Assembly (NCBI GenBank): GCA_029378245.1
Contig: JARKIF010000018.1
Location: 1,116,001-1,180,000 of the forward strand
Direction: 5' to 3'
Source of the DNA: Roridomyces roridus
Lineage: Eukaryota > Basidiomycota > Agaricomycetes > Agaricales > Mycenaceae
DNA: 64,000 nucleotides
Made by a program: the position numbers and the translations under genes. Within the stretch, counting starts at the first letter, position 1, and each line of letters opens with the position of its first letter. The notes below the pieces were generated by a model. It was not told the origin of the DNA. It did not search any database and worked only from the letters and a program-made list of their open reading frames with translations. Positions 49,397-59,417 of this stretch are shown here, one piece after another.

Positions 49397-50229
49397 ATAA
49401 AAGCCCCACTCCTCGGCCCCATGCTCACACTTCCGAGTCCTCGGTTCCCATTCCACTAGGATGGCCGGCGACAATCCCTACTGGAACTACTGTACTATTT
49501 CGACCAAAGATTCAGTGACGCGTGACGAGGCCTCATGAAATGAAGGATTTTGCACCCGGTGACGGATGACGGTCAAAATTTTCCCTTCGGCAACTCGGGA
49601 AACAGTAATTTCCCATCAATTTCAGACGGAATGTGTGATCCGACTGATGCCATCAGTCCGTATAAGGAAATTTGATCTGATGGCCGCTCGGTGAATCTCT
49701 TATCTGGTGAACTTTGGCGGTGACGCGTGACACCCAGTGAAGGATTGGTCGAAATAGTACAGTACTTCTACAAGGGCAAGAAATAGAATGCCGGCCAGTT
49801 CCGCTCTCACTGTAAATGTTGTATCAAGGTCTGGCTTGATGCAAACGGAGGGAGTACTCTTGACATAACGACACAATCACCACTTTATAAACAAGGTATG
49901 TCTGTGCGTTTCGAGATTGCAGCTCTTCTCTGAAGTAGCCTTAGCGTGTGAGGTCCATGGCACCCGGGGTGTGAACTCATCGTGGATTGCCCATATGATT
50001 GGGGGCAAGGGTATCGATCCCTGCCCACATCTCAGATTCTGCCCGGGACTTTGTGCGAACCCAACGCGAGGCTGTCAAAGCCGCAGAAGCAGAGAAGTCC
50101 GCCACGCAATCGGCTGCATCCACATCTCACAAGCGTGCGCGTAAGGACTCGGGTGTCGGAGGTGAATCACCTCGCCGTCGAGATGATGCAATAAAGATAC
50201 CTGGTACTCAGAATTCTTCAGAAACATGA
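49397..50229 (+). pseudogene. Second hAT-associated gene remnant, split by a mariner-like MITE
   Basis: A TATAAAAG box at 49397 precedes ATG 49461 (MAGDNPYWNY). The coding block resumes after a 274-bp insertion as FYKGKK, then TAG at about 49,783, then QFRSHCKCCIKVW (a Cys/His zinc-binding pattern as in mushroom hAT BED-type fingers). Downstream come SSWIAHMIGGKGIDPCPH and, after a frameshift, a Lys/Arg/Ser-rich tail to 50229. One nonsense codon, at least one frameshift and the insertion make it a pseudogene. Confidence 0.5.
49488..49765. mobile_element. Tc1/mariner-type MITE with TA duplication
   Basis: The element spans 49490-49763 (274 bp). Terminal inverted repeats CTGTACTATTTCGACCAA are identical for 18 bp and similar beyond. 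It is flanked by TA at 49488-49489 and 49764-49765. Dropping the element and one TA gives an uninterrupted W-N-Y-F-Y-K-G-K-K reading in the surrounding gene. No coding capacity. Confidence 0.92.
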
Positions 50230-50325
50230 TCCACAATTTACATACGATGGAAATAATTCCGACAGCGCAGAACATTTGACAAATCGCGGGATTGAACGCA
50301 TGTGGAAGAAAACAAAACAATCACG

Positions 50326-50410
50326 TGACCACCGCAGGGGTCGAACCTGCAATCTCCTGATAACAAAGATACCGTCGTAGTCAGACGCGATGCCATTTCG
50401 CCAGGCGGCC
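50326..50410 (-). tRNA. tRNA-Arg (anticodon ACG) with 13-nt intron
   Basis: The cloverleaf reads from 50410 down. The acceptor stem is GGCCGCC pairing with GGTGGTC (two G-U pairs) plus discriminator A. The D arm has GCG/CGC, and the anticodon arm TCTGA-CTACGA...A-TCAGG. The T arm is GCAGG-TTCGACC-CCTGC. A 13-nt intron (CGGTATCTTTGTT) sits one base 3' of the anticodon, the standard nuclear position. The downstream flank carries TTTTGTTTT, an RNA polymerase III terminator. Anticodon ACG (inosine after editing) reads CGN arginine codons. Confidence 0.9.
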
Positions 50411-50508
50411 ATATAGGGAACTGTCTTCCCGCAAATTGAGAAAACACCCTTGACAAATTTCTGCAATTGAACTCAAATTGAACTTCTATTGTGTACACGG
50501 GCGCAGCA

Positions 50509-50949
50509 TCAACTGTATGCAGGTGGGGGGACAAGGCGTCCCAATTTGTGCATCTGTGCTTCCACGTCCACGGTTGACTGTGTGCTGAATGTCACATTGG
50601 CAGCGTTGCTAGCTGGAACATCGATTCCATAAATGTAGACCGCAGTGCCTGCGAGCTCAGGATGAAGACATTCAATGTTAAAGACGGGTGAGATTTTCCG
50701 CGAACCTTGAAATGAAAAAGATCCCGAACGGAGACCCCCGTCGTGCCAAGTAGAATTATACACTTGGTCGGGATCTGGCTGAAGGGAGCAGAGGGTGGCA
50801 GGGCACCGGGCAGCGGGTGTGATGGCGTGCCACGAGCCTACGAATGTCCAATGGGTGGCGTCCGTGTCGTCAACAGTAAGGTTTGTAGGACCAGCGTATG
50901 CTTGGAATTGGAGGAGGCACAGAGAAAAGACCACCGAGGTGCGGAACAT
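50509..50949 (-). CDS. Truncated paralogue of the single-pass membrane protein
   Basis: A 146-codon frame from ATG 50949 (signal peptide VVFSLCLLQFQAYAG). It matches the 45.4-46.5 kb gene almost exactly for its first half, then joins in frame to the last 24 residues (STQSTVDVEAQMHKLGR and PPPAYS). The rest of the extracellular domain, the stem, the transmembrane helix and the introns are deleted (about 690 bp). If expressed it would be secreted rather than membrane-anchored. It is a direct-orientation duplicate that ends next to the tRNA gene. Confidence 0.55.
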   Translation of the reverse strand: MFRTSVVFSLCLLQFQAYAGPTNLTVDDTDATHWTFVGSWHAITPAARCPATLCSLQPDPDQVYNSTWHDGGLRSGSFSFQGSRKISPVFNIECLHPELAGTAVYIYGIDVPASNAANVTFSTQSTVDVEAQMHKLGRLVPPPAYS

Positions 50950-51210
50950 GGGGGGAAGCAGTGCGACTCGTGCAAGTACTTATCTGCATACAAATGGCTG
51001 ATCATGACCTTCTTTGCGGAGGTTACGGAGCGGGAAGGCAAGAGGCAGCAAATCAAGTGATCCGTGACATTGAGTTGATAGCTCCGGTTGGGTATGATTT
51101 GATGGGAAGAAAACACCAACGGCGTTGAGAGTCGTGAAAAGACAAGTGTGTTTAGTAATAAGTCGAAATGAGTGGGTTCAGACTGGGTGGGGAGCATACA
51201 GTTGGCACCG

Positions 51211-51849
51211 GTGGTGCTTAGTGGTGGCAAGGTCCGGTTCAGAAATCGGTTCGAACCTGAACCTAACCTGAACCGGACGCGGGTTCAGCGTTCAGGTTCA
51301 CAAAATCCCTGAACCTGAACGCAAGTTCGGTTCGGGGTTCGGCCAGCACCGTGCGCGTTCGAACCTGAACCTGAAAGTGAACCCCATCAGCACAATTGTG
51401 TCAATTTCACGCCGGATTTCCCACATTTTTGGCAGTGCCGGTGTGATCTGTAGCAAGTATACCCATCCGGTAACATCCACACCCTTGTAACCCATTTGTA
51501 CGCCGTGTTGCGCGCCTCTGACTGATCATCAAGATGATTGATGGCGCATCAATAGTGGCGGGAATGTGTCGGCTGCACATTACAGCGCCGTACATGATCC
51601 ATCGGGTTCCCCAAAGCACCTCAGTTGACTCCTTCCCAGGTACCCTCAGCACAGAACACTTTTTTGGGAGGATTCTTGGGATCAGGGACCGGCGGGGTTC
51701 GAACACGTTCGAACCTGAACCGAACGCGAACGCGCGTTCAGGTTCAAGGTTCGGTAATGGCCCGAACCGAACGCCAGGTTCAGGTTCGGGGTTCAGAAAA
51801 AATGCTGCTGAACCGAACCGAACCGAACCTTGCCAGCACTAGTGGTGCT
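51211..51849. mobile_element. hAT-type MITE rich in GAACCTGAAC repeats
   Basis: The element spans 51219-51841 (623 bp). Its ends TAGTGGTGGCAAGGT and, reverse-complemented, TAGTGCTGGCAAGGT differ at one base. It is flanked by the 8-bp duplication GTGGTGCT (51211-51218 and 51842-51849). Both terminal 150-bp zones are packed with GAACCTGAAC / GGTTCGGTTC motifs. There is no transposase. The open frames across the repeats are spurious. Confidence 0.92.
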
Positions 51850-52336
51850 TGGAGACTGACAACAGGGACGGTGTTAACGAACCTCACGGAGGTAAATCTC
51901 ATTTAGGAAGGGAGGAGTCGTGAGAGCGACATCAGTCAGTGTCATGTATCAATTGATCTGGGGCCTCTTGCCGGAAGGTCTGTAAGAGATCTGAGAGACT
52001 AGATCATGACAGTTCCTTGATATCTTCTTGATGACGGTCGTCAGTTTTAAAGATACGGATGAGATACTTGGGAGAGAGATTCTAGAAGGTCGGCTGAAGC
52101 CTGAGATCTGAGACCCCGGGGCCCATCCATTGTAGACATGCTGCACACGCAGAGTCTACTGTCGCCGCGGTAATCTGCAGTGTTCCGTCACAAGCCGAAT
52201 TTCAGCCGCATGTGTATGGCGGTCAAAATGCACTTTTAATCCAGCGCACCATTTTCCCGCAAAGATGAGGTTCCGCACTACTTTTTCACACAAAAATCGA
52301 TTTTCGCGCACCATTTGATTTCCAAAGTTCGAATAA

Positions 52337-54425
52337 CAATGGGGCGCGCGACGTGACTCGCGCGCGCTCCTTTATTTCTGACATCGCTCACATGCGCGCT
52401 CCATTTTTGATGACCGGGGCCGGTCCAGACCCGCGCTCCAATCTTTCTGCGTCAACTTGACAGCGCGCGCTCCATTCATCTGACTTCAAATGCGCGCTAC
52501 ATTTTTTTCAGCTTGTGGACTTGGGGCATCAGCCTTTTGACAAAAATCTTGTCAACTTTCAGCGCTTTTCCGCTTGACAACGGCTTGGCACAAGTGATCA
52601 AGTGCTCAAGCCGACTCTCATCTCCCTCAGACCTACGGAGGCTATGTACATGCCTAAATGAAATATCAGTTGAGAGCATCGAGGCCATCAAGAAACGACA
52701 GAGGTTCAGGCCGCGAGATCGCCGTAATGACAGAATCAATATTGTGTTGCTGAGTACTTGTGAGGAATCAGACTTGGCTTGTCACTTGTCGACTTCGAGG
52801 AACCGTTCGATTGGTCTAATTAGATTTCCCCGAAAGGATGACAGCCCTGACACGCCGCCAGCCGACCGACCGTGCCTCCGTTCTTGGGTACTCTTGGTGA
52901 TTGCCTTGGTCCCTCTCTGGCGGTGTCCTCTGATCCTCCCGCTCGGCACCAGCGGCTAGGACTCGGAACTGAGTCAATGCCGTTCAGCTCTGTCAACTGA
53001 CGTCGCGGTACGTGTTGTACCCTCTGCAAACTTCTGCACATACTCAGCTGGCAGACTGCAACGGGTGTCATGCGCTGACCTATTTGCACACGTGACAACG
53101 CCAAATAAACCAGATATACATTGGCGCCGTACAGCGTTAAAGTCATGGGAACCCCGTCTCGATCGGATTGAGGAAGAAGCCGAGGAAGACATTATTTAAA
53201 GATGTGGGAACAGTTTCATAATTATGAACGACAGCGTGGATGAGGGAAGGAGTTTTCGATCAGTGAACTGTCAGATCATGACAGGCTTCTATGAAGAACA
53301 CGGTGTAGACACGACAATAGGAGACGACAAAGGTGCAGGACAATAGTGCATGTCGGAAGCCAGGACAATTAGTGTAGCATCGTAGATCTATTCCTCATAG
53401 TATAAAAGCAGTAGCTAGTCGTCGTATTCTGTACCCTCTCCTAGACTTTTATTCAGTTCATTTTACGAGCTTTAGTAGCACACTACCCAATCCACAGCAT
53501 CTTACCGCTGTTGGACGCGTGAAACAAGTCTTGTCGTGACAACGGGCACAGCTTGCTCGACCCTCCCCTCTTCAACCTAAAAGCTGTTCAACGGCTCCGA
53601 TCAAATATTAATCCTCACTCGGCAAAGCTCCAAGAAGAAATCTTTGCATTAGGCCAAGCAACGTGAAATCTGCGGCTAAGCTGGAATTGCGCGCATTGTT
53701 GGGACATTGGGTCGAGAGGAAGCAGCCTCCGGGCTGCCGAGACACCTGTGTATGCATAGAACTGTTGGCCGAGGTACATGTATCACATATTGTCCCGGAT
53801 CAACACTCCCGGGGATATCTAATTAGACCAATCGAACTATGACTCGTCGACTTCAGCACTTTTCGGCAGTTTTGCGGCTATTTTTTGGCGTGGAAAAGTG
53901 TCAAAAGTAAATTGCAAGAAGTCTGATGGGAAATTCCTAGCAAAGCCGATTCTGATCAACGGCCGGCATAAACTATCACTGATCGAGTGCAGCAAGTTAT
54001 CACTCAATTATCACTACTACGGAGAAGGTGCTGGCAAGGTGCTGGAGTCCACAAGTGAGAAAAATGGAGCGCGCATGGAATGCAGAAAATAGAGCGTGTG
54101 CGCTGTCAAGTTCGCGCCGAAAGAATGGAGCGCGGGTCTGGACCTGTCTCGGTCATCAGAAATGGAGCGCGCATCCCCTACTCTGTCAAGAGGAGGGTTC
54201 TGTGGGGCTGAACGGTTTGATGACCCCCAAAAACCACTGCATCAATTCCCACACTTGATCCACATTACTCTCCGTTATCATGTAAGACTCTGCAATGATG
54301 GCAGTTTCCTGTTTGCCTTTGATCCGAGCCATGGAACCAGAGTAGGGGAACGGTGCTCGCACCGCTATGGATGTGTACAAATGTCACAAGAAATGGAGCG
54401 CGCGAGTCGCGTTGCGCGCCCCATT
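52337..54425. mobile_element. 2.1-kb element with long GC-rich inverted repeats
   Basis: The left end (AATGGGGCGCGCGACGTGAC) and right end (reverse complement AATGGGGCGCGCAACGCGAC) begin inverted repeats at least 200 bp long. Both sides hold repeated GCGCGCTCCATTT motifs and a shared GGTCCAGACCCGCGCTCCA block. Inner matching blocks include ATTGGTCTAATTAGA at about 52,810 and its complement at about 53,820. The right repeat is interrupted by the CCCCTACTCTG-ended repeat (54.18-54.35 kb). The middle has a TATAAAAG near 53,401 but no transposase. Target duplication not identified. Confidence 0.55.
54178..54350. repeat. Short copy of the CCCCTACTCTG-ended repeat
   Basis: It is bounded by CCCCTACTCTG and AGAGTAGGGG, inverted relative to the 47.0-47.7 kb copy and about 490 bp shorter. 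It lies inside the right inverted repeat of the 2.1-kb element, so it inserted later. Confidence 0.45.
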
Positions 54426-54663
54426 TTTTTCACGTGGAGGAAGAAGGATGCTAGTACTCAAGAGGGGTGGGAATCGTGGGATGAATACCCTTGGAGGTAG
54501 TTCACGATCGAGGCTGGATTTTCTGTATCGAACGATAGATAGAAACAATTTATACATAAAACAATGAAGCAAACCCTCAATAGGGCCTACCCAGTCTTCG
54601 GCGGATACACGATACCACTCGACGGGCAGGTTGAGCTCTCGGGTGCGTCTGCGTTAAACCACG

Positions 54664-55975
54664 TCACTCAGCCGAGCAGATATACAGAGTGTAGAACGCA
54701 CCAATCATAACAAACTCCCCGTCGATCACACTCCCTGAGAGATGAAAGTAGTAAAAGATGGCGTTCAGCGTGCTTCCGCTGCATCCAAAGGTCGGGGCGA
54801 ACTGGACGAATGAATGAATCATTGGGGTGAAAGGGAGTTGCATTCAATTTCACTGCGTACTTACCCCGGACTCGGCTTTGATAGCCGCGACGAGGCTAGC
54901 TAAGGTGTGCGTTTCAGTGGTCGAGGGCGAGATGCCTTGATTTTCGAGCCAGGTGAAGGTGGGAACAGTCTGTCCATGGCGTTGGAATTTAGATGAAAAA
55001 AAGAACCTCCGATGAGAGTCGGAGCATGCACGGACCTGGAACAAGCCAACGACGGTCTGGAAGAACGCCACAGCTTCGGCGGCTCTGGGACTGCCCTCGG
55101 GGAGGCAGGATACTTGCAAGGTGCTGGGAATACTCGATCAATCTGCGATGTTTGAGTATCGGATGGCATCGGTCGATACCTGTAGCAAGTCCCGTGCGTA
55201 GACCATTCATGCTCCCAGAATTCTTCATCAGTGCCGTCAGAGGGGAGGTTCTTCCAGAACTGAGAAGCACTCAGTCAATTTTGGATTGAATGAGTACCTA
55301 ATTTGTAGGACATATTCACCTCGTTCATGAAGGTAAGCGTCGAACTTGCATTTTGCTGCGTCAGCAACTGGGCAAGTATGATTAGATTTTCGTTTAAAGA
55401 TATCTGGATGAAACGAAGACGTCGACGTACTGTGCCGATATCGGTATAGTCCCTCGAGGGATCGCAGTTTTCGCTGAACGAACCGTCGCAGCTGTATCGC
55501 CAGTGCGTCGATATCTCAGATTCATAGGATCCAGTGAAGGCTTACTTGTCGGGCCACAGTCCTTCGATAGCTTGTTAGCCAACTGTATCAGTCAGAATGA
55601 AATCGACGGGCAATACCGTGGATGGTCCAGCTATTGGTCGGCCCAGTGGTCGGGTTGGTGTCCCAGAACTAGGTCAATATAGTGAAAGGAGCACTGCGGG
55701 GATTGAGTTGAAGAAGCGGACTTGAGTTTGTAGCACAAGGCCCTGAGAAAAGGACGTCAGACAAGTCAGTCGTCTTGCGCACGGTGACGCATGAATCGCA
55801 CCCCAGGAGCCTCAAAACAGCACGTTCCTTCCGCTGAGGAGCTGCAGGAGAGCGGTCCGTTGGCGGGGCAACCCGAGGATATGGTCGTCGCGCGGCCGAG
55901 GAGGGGTTGGAGGACAGACGCCGTGGATAGCTGGCCCAAGGTGAACACAGACAGAGCGAGAGCGAGTATATGCAT
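54664..55975 (-). CDS. Secreted ribonuclease T2
   Basis: An endoribonuclease of the T2 family, secreted or vacuolar, cleaving single-stranded RNA through 2',3'-cyclic phosphates. ATG 55975 opens a signal peptide (ILALALSVFTLG). Conserved cysteines (GCPANGPLSC, TCCFEAPG) follow. Then come QFWDTNP, SWTIHGLWPD (first catalytic His site), FWEHEWSTHGTC (second site with Glu, His, Lys/Thr positions) and the C-terminal FGCSGSTLN block. At least eight short exons are read on the minus strand, ending at TGA 54664. Length (about 250-300 aa) is normal for fungal members. This is a digestive or stress RNase family; nothing in the sequence suggests ribosome-specific activity. Its upstream region is partly duplicated before the polyketide synthase. 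Confidence 0.85.
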
Positions 55976-56544
55976 CGTTGATTGCAGTGGAAAACCCCTT
56001 GGCCGAAGAGCTTTTATAGGTGCGAGAGCCTGCCGTATTTTGGTAACACGACAAATATTTCCGAGACCTCCATGTGCTCTGAGGGCACAAATATCTGGCA
56101 AGGTCGTTCTCTTGGCTTCGTTGGACGGTTGGTGGGAAAGAAGGGGCGAGAAGCAGTAGAACGACGCACTTGGGTGGACTCGTGCTCAGCTCAAAGTGGA
56201 AATTTCCTCAGCACCAGAGGATCACCAGGGGCTACCAGGCAACTACCAGGGCCGAAGTTTAAGGGACTTGATGGCGGTGGGAGAGAGCAAGGAGAAGAAG
56301 ATGTTTATCTGATCGTATCAATGATCAGATACACTTGTTCCCAACGAGTTACGAAATCAAAACGAAATAGTCTCGTCGCGATCTCCACTGTTTTATATTT
56401 TGCCCTCAGCCTCCGAAACTGTATCCTGCTCGAGCCTCGTCTTTTCTCATGCAGTCGCTGAATCACACCAAAGTATTACCAGTAAGTACTCGCACACCGC
56501 ATCACGATCAATCTGCCAAGAACCGCTTTCTTCCCTCGACCGCC
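55976..56544. promoter_or_regulatory. Divergent upstream region, RNase T2 / F-box C'
   Basis: A 569-bp spacer between divergent start codons. About 55,990-56,200 is similar to 13,060-13,240. An upstream in-frame ATG at 56449 could extend C' by 32 residues; the start at 56545 is preferred by comparison with paralogues. Confidence 0.4.
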
Positions 56545-57782
56545 ATGACGAGCTCTTCTAGTTTACCGCAGGAGATATGGGACTACATCGTCGACCACAT
56601 AGCCGGCCACCTTAACGAGAAAATGCACCTGGCGGAGCTGAGATCGGCTGCTCTGGCTGGCCGCTGTTTCCTCTCCCGCGCGCAATTCTACATCTTTCGC
56701 TCTATTTCCGTCCATAACTCTCCCCGAACAGAGCCAGAGGTCCGTGCAGAGCGCCTCCTGCATGTGATGACCTCGTCCCCACATTTAATCCGCTGCGTTC
56801 AAGACTTGGAGGTCTACGCTGGGGACACCAGGAGTCTCCGCGCACTTGCCCAGATTCCCTGGTCTAATGTCATTCAGCTCACATTGGGCCCAGTGGAAGC
56901 TGCTGCCGGGAGCTTTATCCTGAAAAGCCTAGCCAAACTCGTTGGACTCCCGTCCGTCCGCGGGCTTGTCTTCCGTATCGGGCGCTGGGATGCCACTCAT
57001 CTCTGCAATATATTCGCTAGTTGCACCTCGATCAACCGGCTTATCTTTGTCCATTGCCACCCTCCCCGGTTGGTCGCTCCCTTTGCACGACCCGGGATGC
57101 CTGCCACACTCGCACGACCAGAGTCCATTACATTCAGCGGGTCCAACCCTATAATGGATCTACTTCTCGAGCCGACATGTCCGTTGGATCTCTCATGCCT
57201 CACTCGACTCAAGTTTGCCGAATTCGACAACCCCAGGATCAATACTTTTCTGAGACGCGTGGGTCCGACTCTCACGCATTTGCACCTCAACGGATACGGT
57301 GAATCCATTTTGCTCTAATCAGAGAAAATCATTGAATGTTGTCTAGATCGGAAGCTGGACAACCTTGACCTGGACCTCCTTCCCAATCTCACCCAAATCG
57401 ACGCCTTTCGGATATCCGAACCCTTTAACCGTTTCCTCGCGCGTCTTCCTGCCACCAACAGCATAGATATGATCAACGTTCTCTCCATGGGCACCATCTC
57501 GAAAGAGACTTTTGAATGTGCAATACTGGAGCGGTCCATGCCGGCTCTAAAGCGTGTCAATGTGCAGGTTAGCGGGCATATTCCGGATTGGGGGACTTGG
57601 TTCCGTCCGCCGCCATGGGAAGAGGCTGTCCGTGGCATCGAGGAGAGTTTGCCGCGACTTTGTGAGAGCGGACTTCTCAGAGTTGTGTTCGTCCCTTTTC
57701 ATGTGAGTGTGCAGTTGGGCTTGAATGAACTCGTTGTTGACCGTGGGACTATTCTTCCTAGGGATCCACCGTTTTCTTGTAA
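56545..57782 (+). CDS. F-box-like protein C' (right arm, intact)
   Basis: Three exons, 56545-57298, 57347-57702 and 57762-57782, give 376 aa with all phases consistent. SLPQEIWDYIVDHI near the start is the F-box-like motif; leucine-rich repeats follow, with PALKRVNVQV and ESGLLRVVFVPFH near the end and a seven-codon last exon. It is the intact partner of the frameshifted left-arm copy C, and it also shares intron positions with F-box gene E. F-box proteins of this kind probably recruit substrates to SCF ubiquitin ligases; the target is unknown. Confidence 0.72.
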
Positions 57783-57971
57783 GAAATCAAATACAACATC
57801 GTAGTCATATTGTCAAATTTGAGTCGGAATTTGACCTTGGACTGCTTGTGGAAGAAGAATGCTTTCGATCATCAGAACAGTACATGTACGGGCTACGAGG
57901 TGCAAGTCTCTATCAACTATCCTGTTCACAGTCGCGAGGATCTCTTCGACTTTCCTGACACCAATTCATCA

Positions 57972-59205
57972 TTAGTCCTCGACGTCAAATCCAGCCTCTG
58001 CATCAAATTCTTCCGGGCTACATTCCTCCCACTTGTGACCGACTTTCACGCAAGCTATTTCACCTAGCGAGTGAAATGATAAGCAATATTATGGTTGGTG
58101 CATGGATAGTCCTCTTACAAAAGCGACAGCCTCTTAAAGTCGAACAACTATTTGCCCAGGTTTTTAAAACCTCGGGCTCTTCGTCTTCACCAACGTCATA
58201 CACCCAACGACTGTCTTTACCGCAATAATCGAACATCAGATATGTGAGACGCTCGAATTGCGGCAGGTATGCAGTAATGTCGTCTACCATTGCCTGTATG
58301 ATTATAAGAACGAGTAGAATCGAAAGTTGGGGCCTTATTACCCTGGTAATATAATTATCATAAGAGTGCAGTTTTAGTTTCTGCAAGTGCGACGTATGGT
58401 TGGATAAGTGGGTAATAGCGTCCGAGATCTCCGTTGCGTTAAGACATGTGATGGAAAGACTCGCGAGGTCGGGGCTGGTCTGCGCATTGAGGTTCTCAAT
58501 AATACCCGAGAGCCAGGCGGCTTGAACACATTGAAGACTGTGCTTCGAGAACGCAGAAAATAGCCGCGCGCTTCCATGGTAACACAGCAGCTTGGGAAGC
58601 GGAGCACCCTTCGGCACGGTGTCTTGTCCCTGGATAAGCCACAGACAAAGATGTGTTATGGTCGGGTGGCGATTCATAAATTCCTCGATATGGAATTTCC
58701 AGAGGCAAGCATCGGATTTCAAGGTGAATGAGGAAAGGTCGGGAAAGGTGAGGCGAGCGAGGCATGAGACAACGCCTAATGGGCGGTAGTCGCTGATAAC
58801 CAAGTGCTCCAGACGTCGCATGAGGAGCAAGGATTCGATCAAGAAATCTTCAGCGGGGAGGTTGCGATGTGAATATCTTGGGAGTGGGCTATGAGTTTCG
58901 CGAGTCTGAAGTGGAGCTCAAACGCACCCGCTTGAAAAGGACAGAGATCGCACTGAGTCTGCTCGTTCGGGACTCTGCAGGATCGCGCTGCAGAATGCTT
59001 CAAGAACCTTCCAGCTGCGTGTGTCCGTCTGTAAAACCACCGTTTGGTTGAGACTGGGCAATGCCAGAGCATGGAAAAGCTTGGAGACGCGGCAAAGGGT
59101 CACCAGGTCTGCTCTGGGCACGTTGTGGATTATTTCGGTGAGGACTTCGTTGGGAAGCCACCGAGTTATGCGCATATAAGCCTTTCGCGCGCTTCGAGTC
59201 CGCAT
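57972..59205 (-). CDS. F-box-like protein B' (right arm, intact)
   Basis: Three exons, 59205-58928, 58876-58119 and 58063-57972, give 375 aa. The F-box is at residues 17-45: WLPNEVLTEIIHNVPRADL with LCRVSKLF. Leucine-rich segments with PTITHLCLW and LPQFERLTYL follow, then the W-E-E-C tail exon. The left-arm copy B has TGA at the codon for the tryptophan that opens this F-box. The divergent partner A' starts 212 bp away. Confidence 0.72.
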
Positions 59206-59417
59206 GGGAGAAGAGAGTGGTGGTTGTGGACAAGAGGCGAATGATGGCCATCAGACGACTCAGTCACTCGGAGGTCTTCTCTCAGTGTCTCACCATGTCA
59301 GTCCTCCGCTCTCGAGCTCTTTTCTCACCGGTGGTCTCTGTGCTTGGACGACAGATAACGCACTATTCGAATGTATTCAATTGAAATCCGATCTCCTCTC
59401 CGTCACCACACTTGACC
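59206..59417. promoter_or_regulatory. Shared divergent promoter of F-box A' and B'
   Basis: A 212-bp spacer between the starts of B' and A', matching the left-arm spacer at 4840-5036 in inverse orientation. Short conserved blocks flank a GAATACATT-like motif. No named site. Confidence 0.4.

Noticed and set aside
51219..51841. CRISPR-like array
   Set aside because: The repeats are short, overlapping, in both orientations and without regular spacers; they are subterminal repeats of a MITE in a eukaryotic genome.
54664..55975. RNase T2 as a ribotoxin-type gene
   Set aside because: Motifs are those of ordinary T2 RNases (two His-containing catalytic blocks); the ribotoxin fold belongs to a different family.
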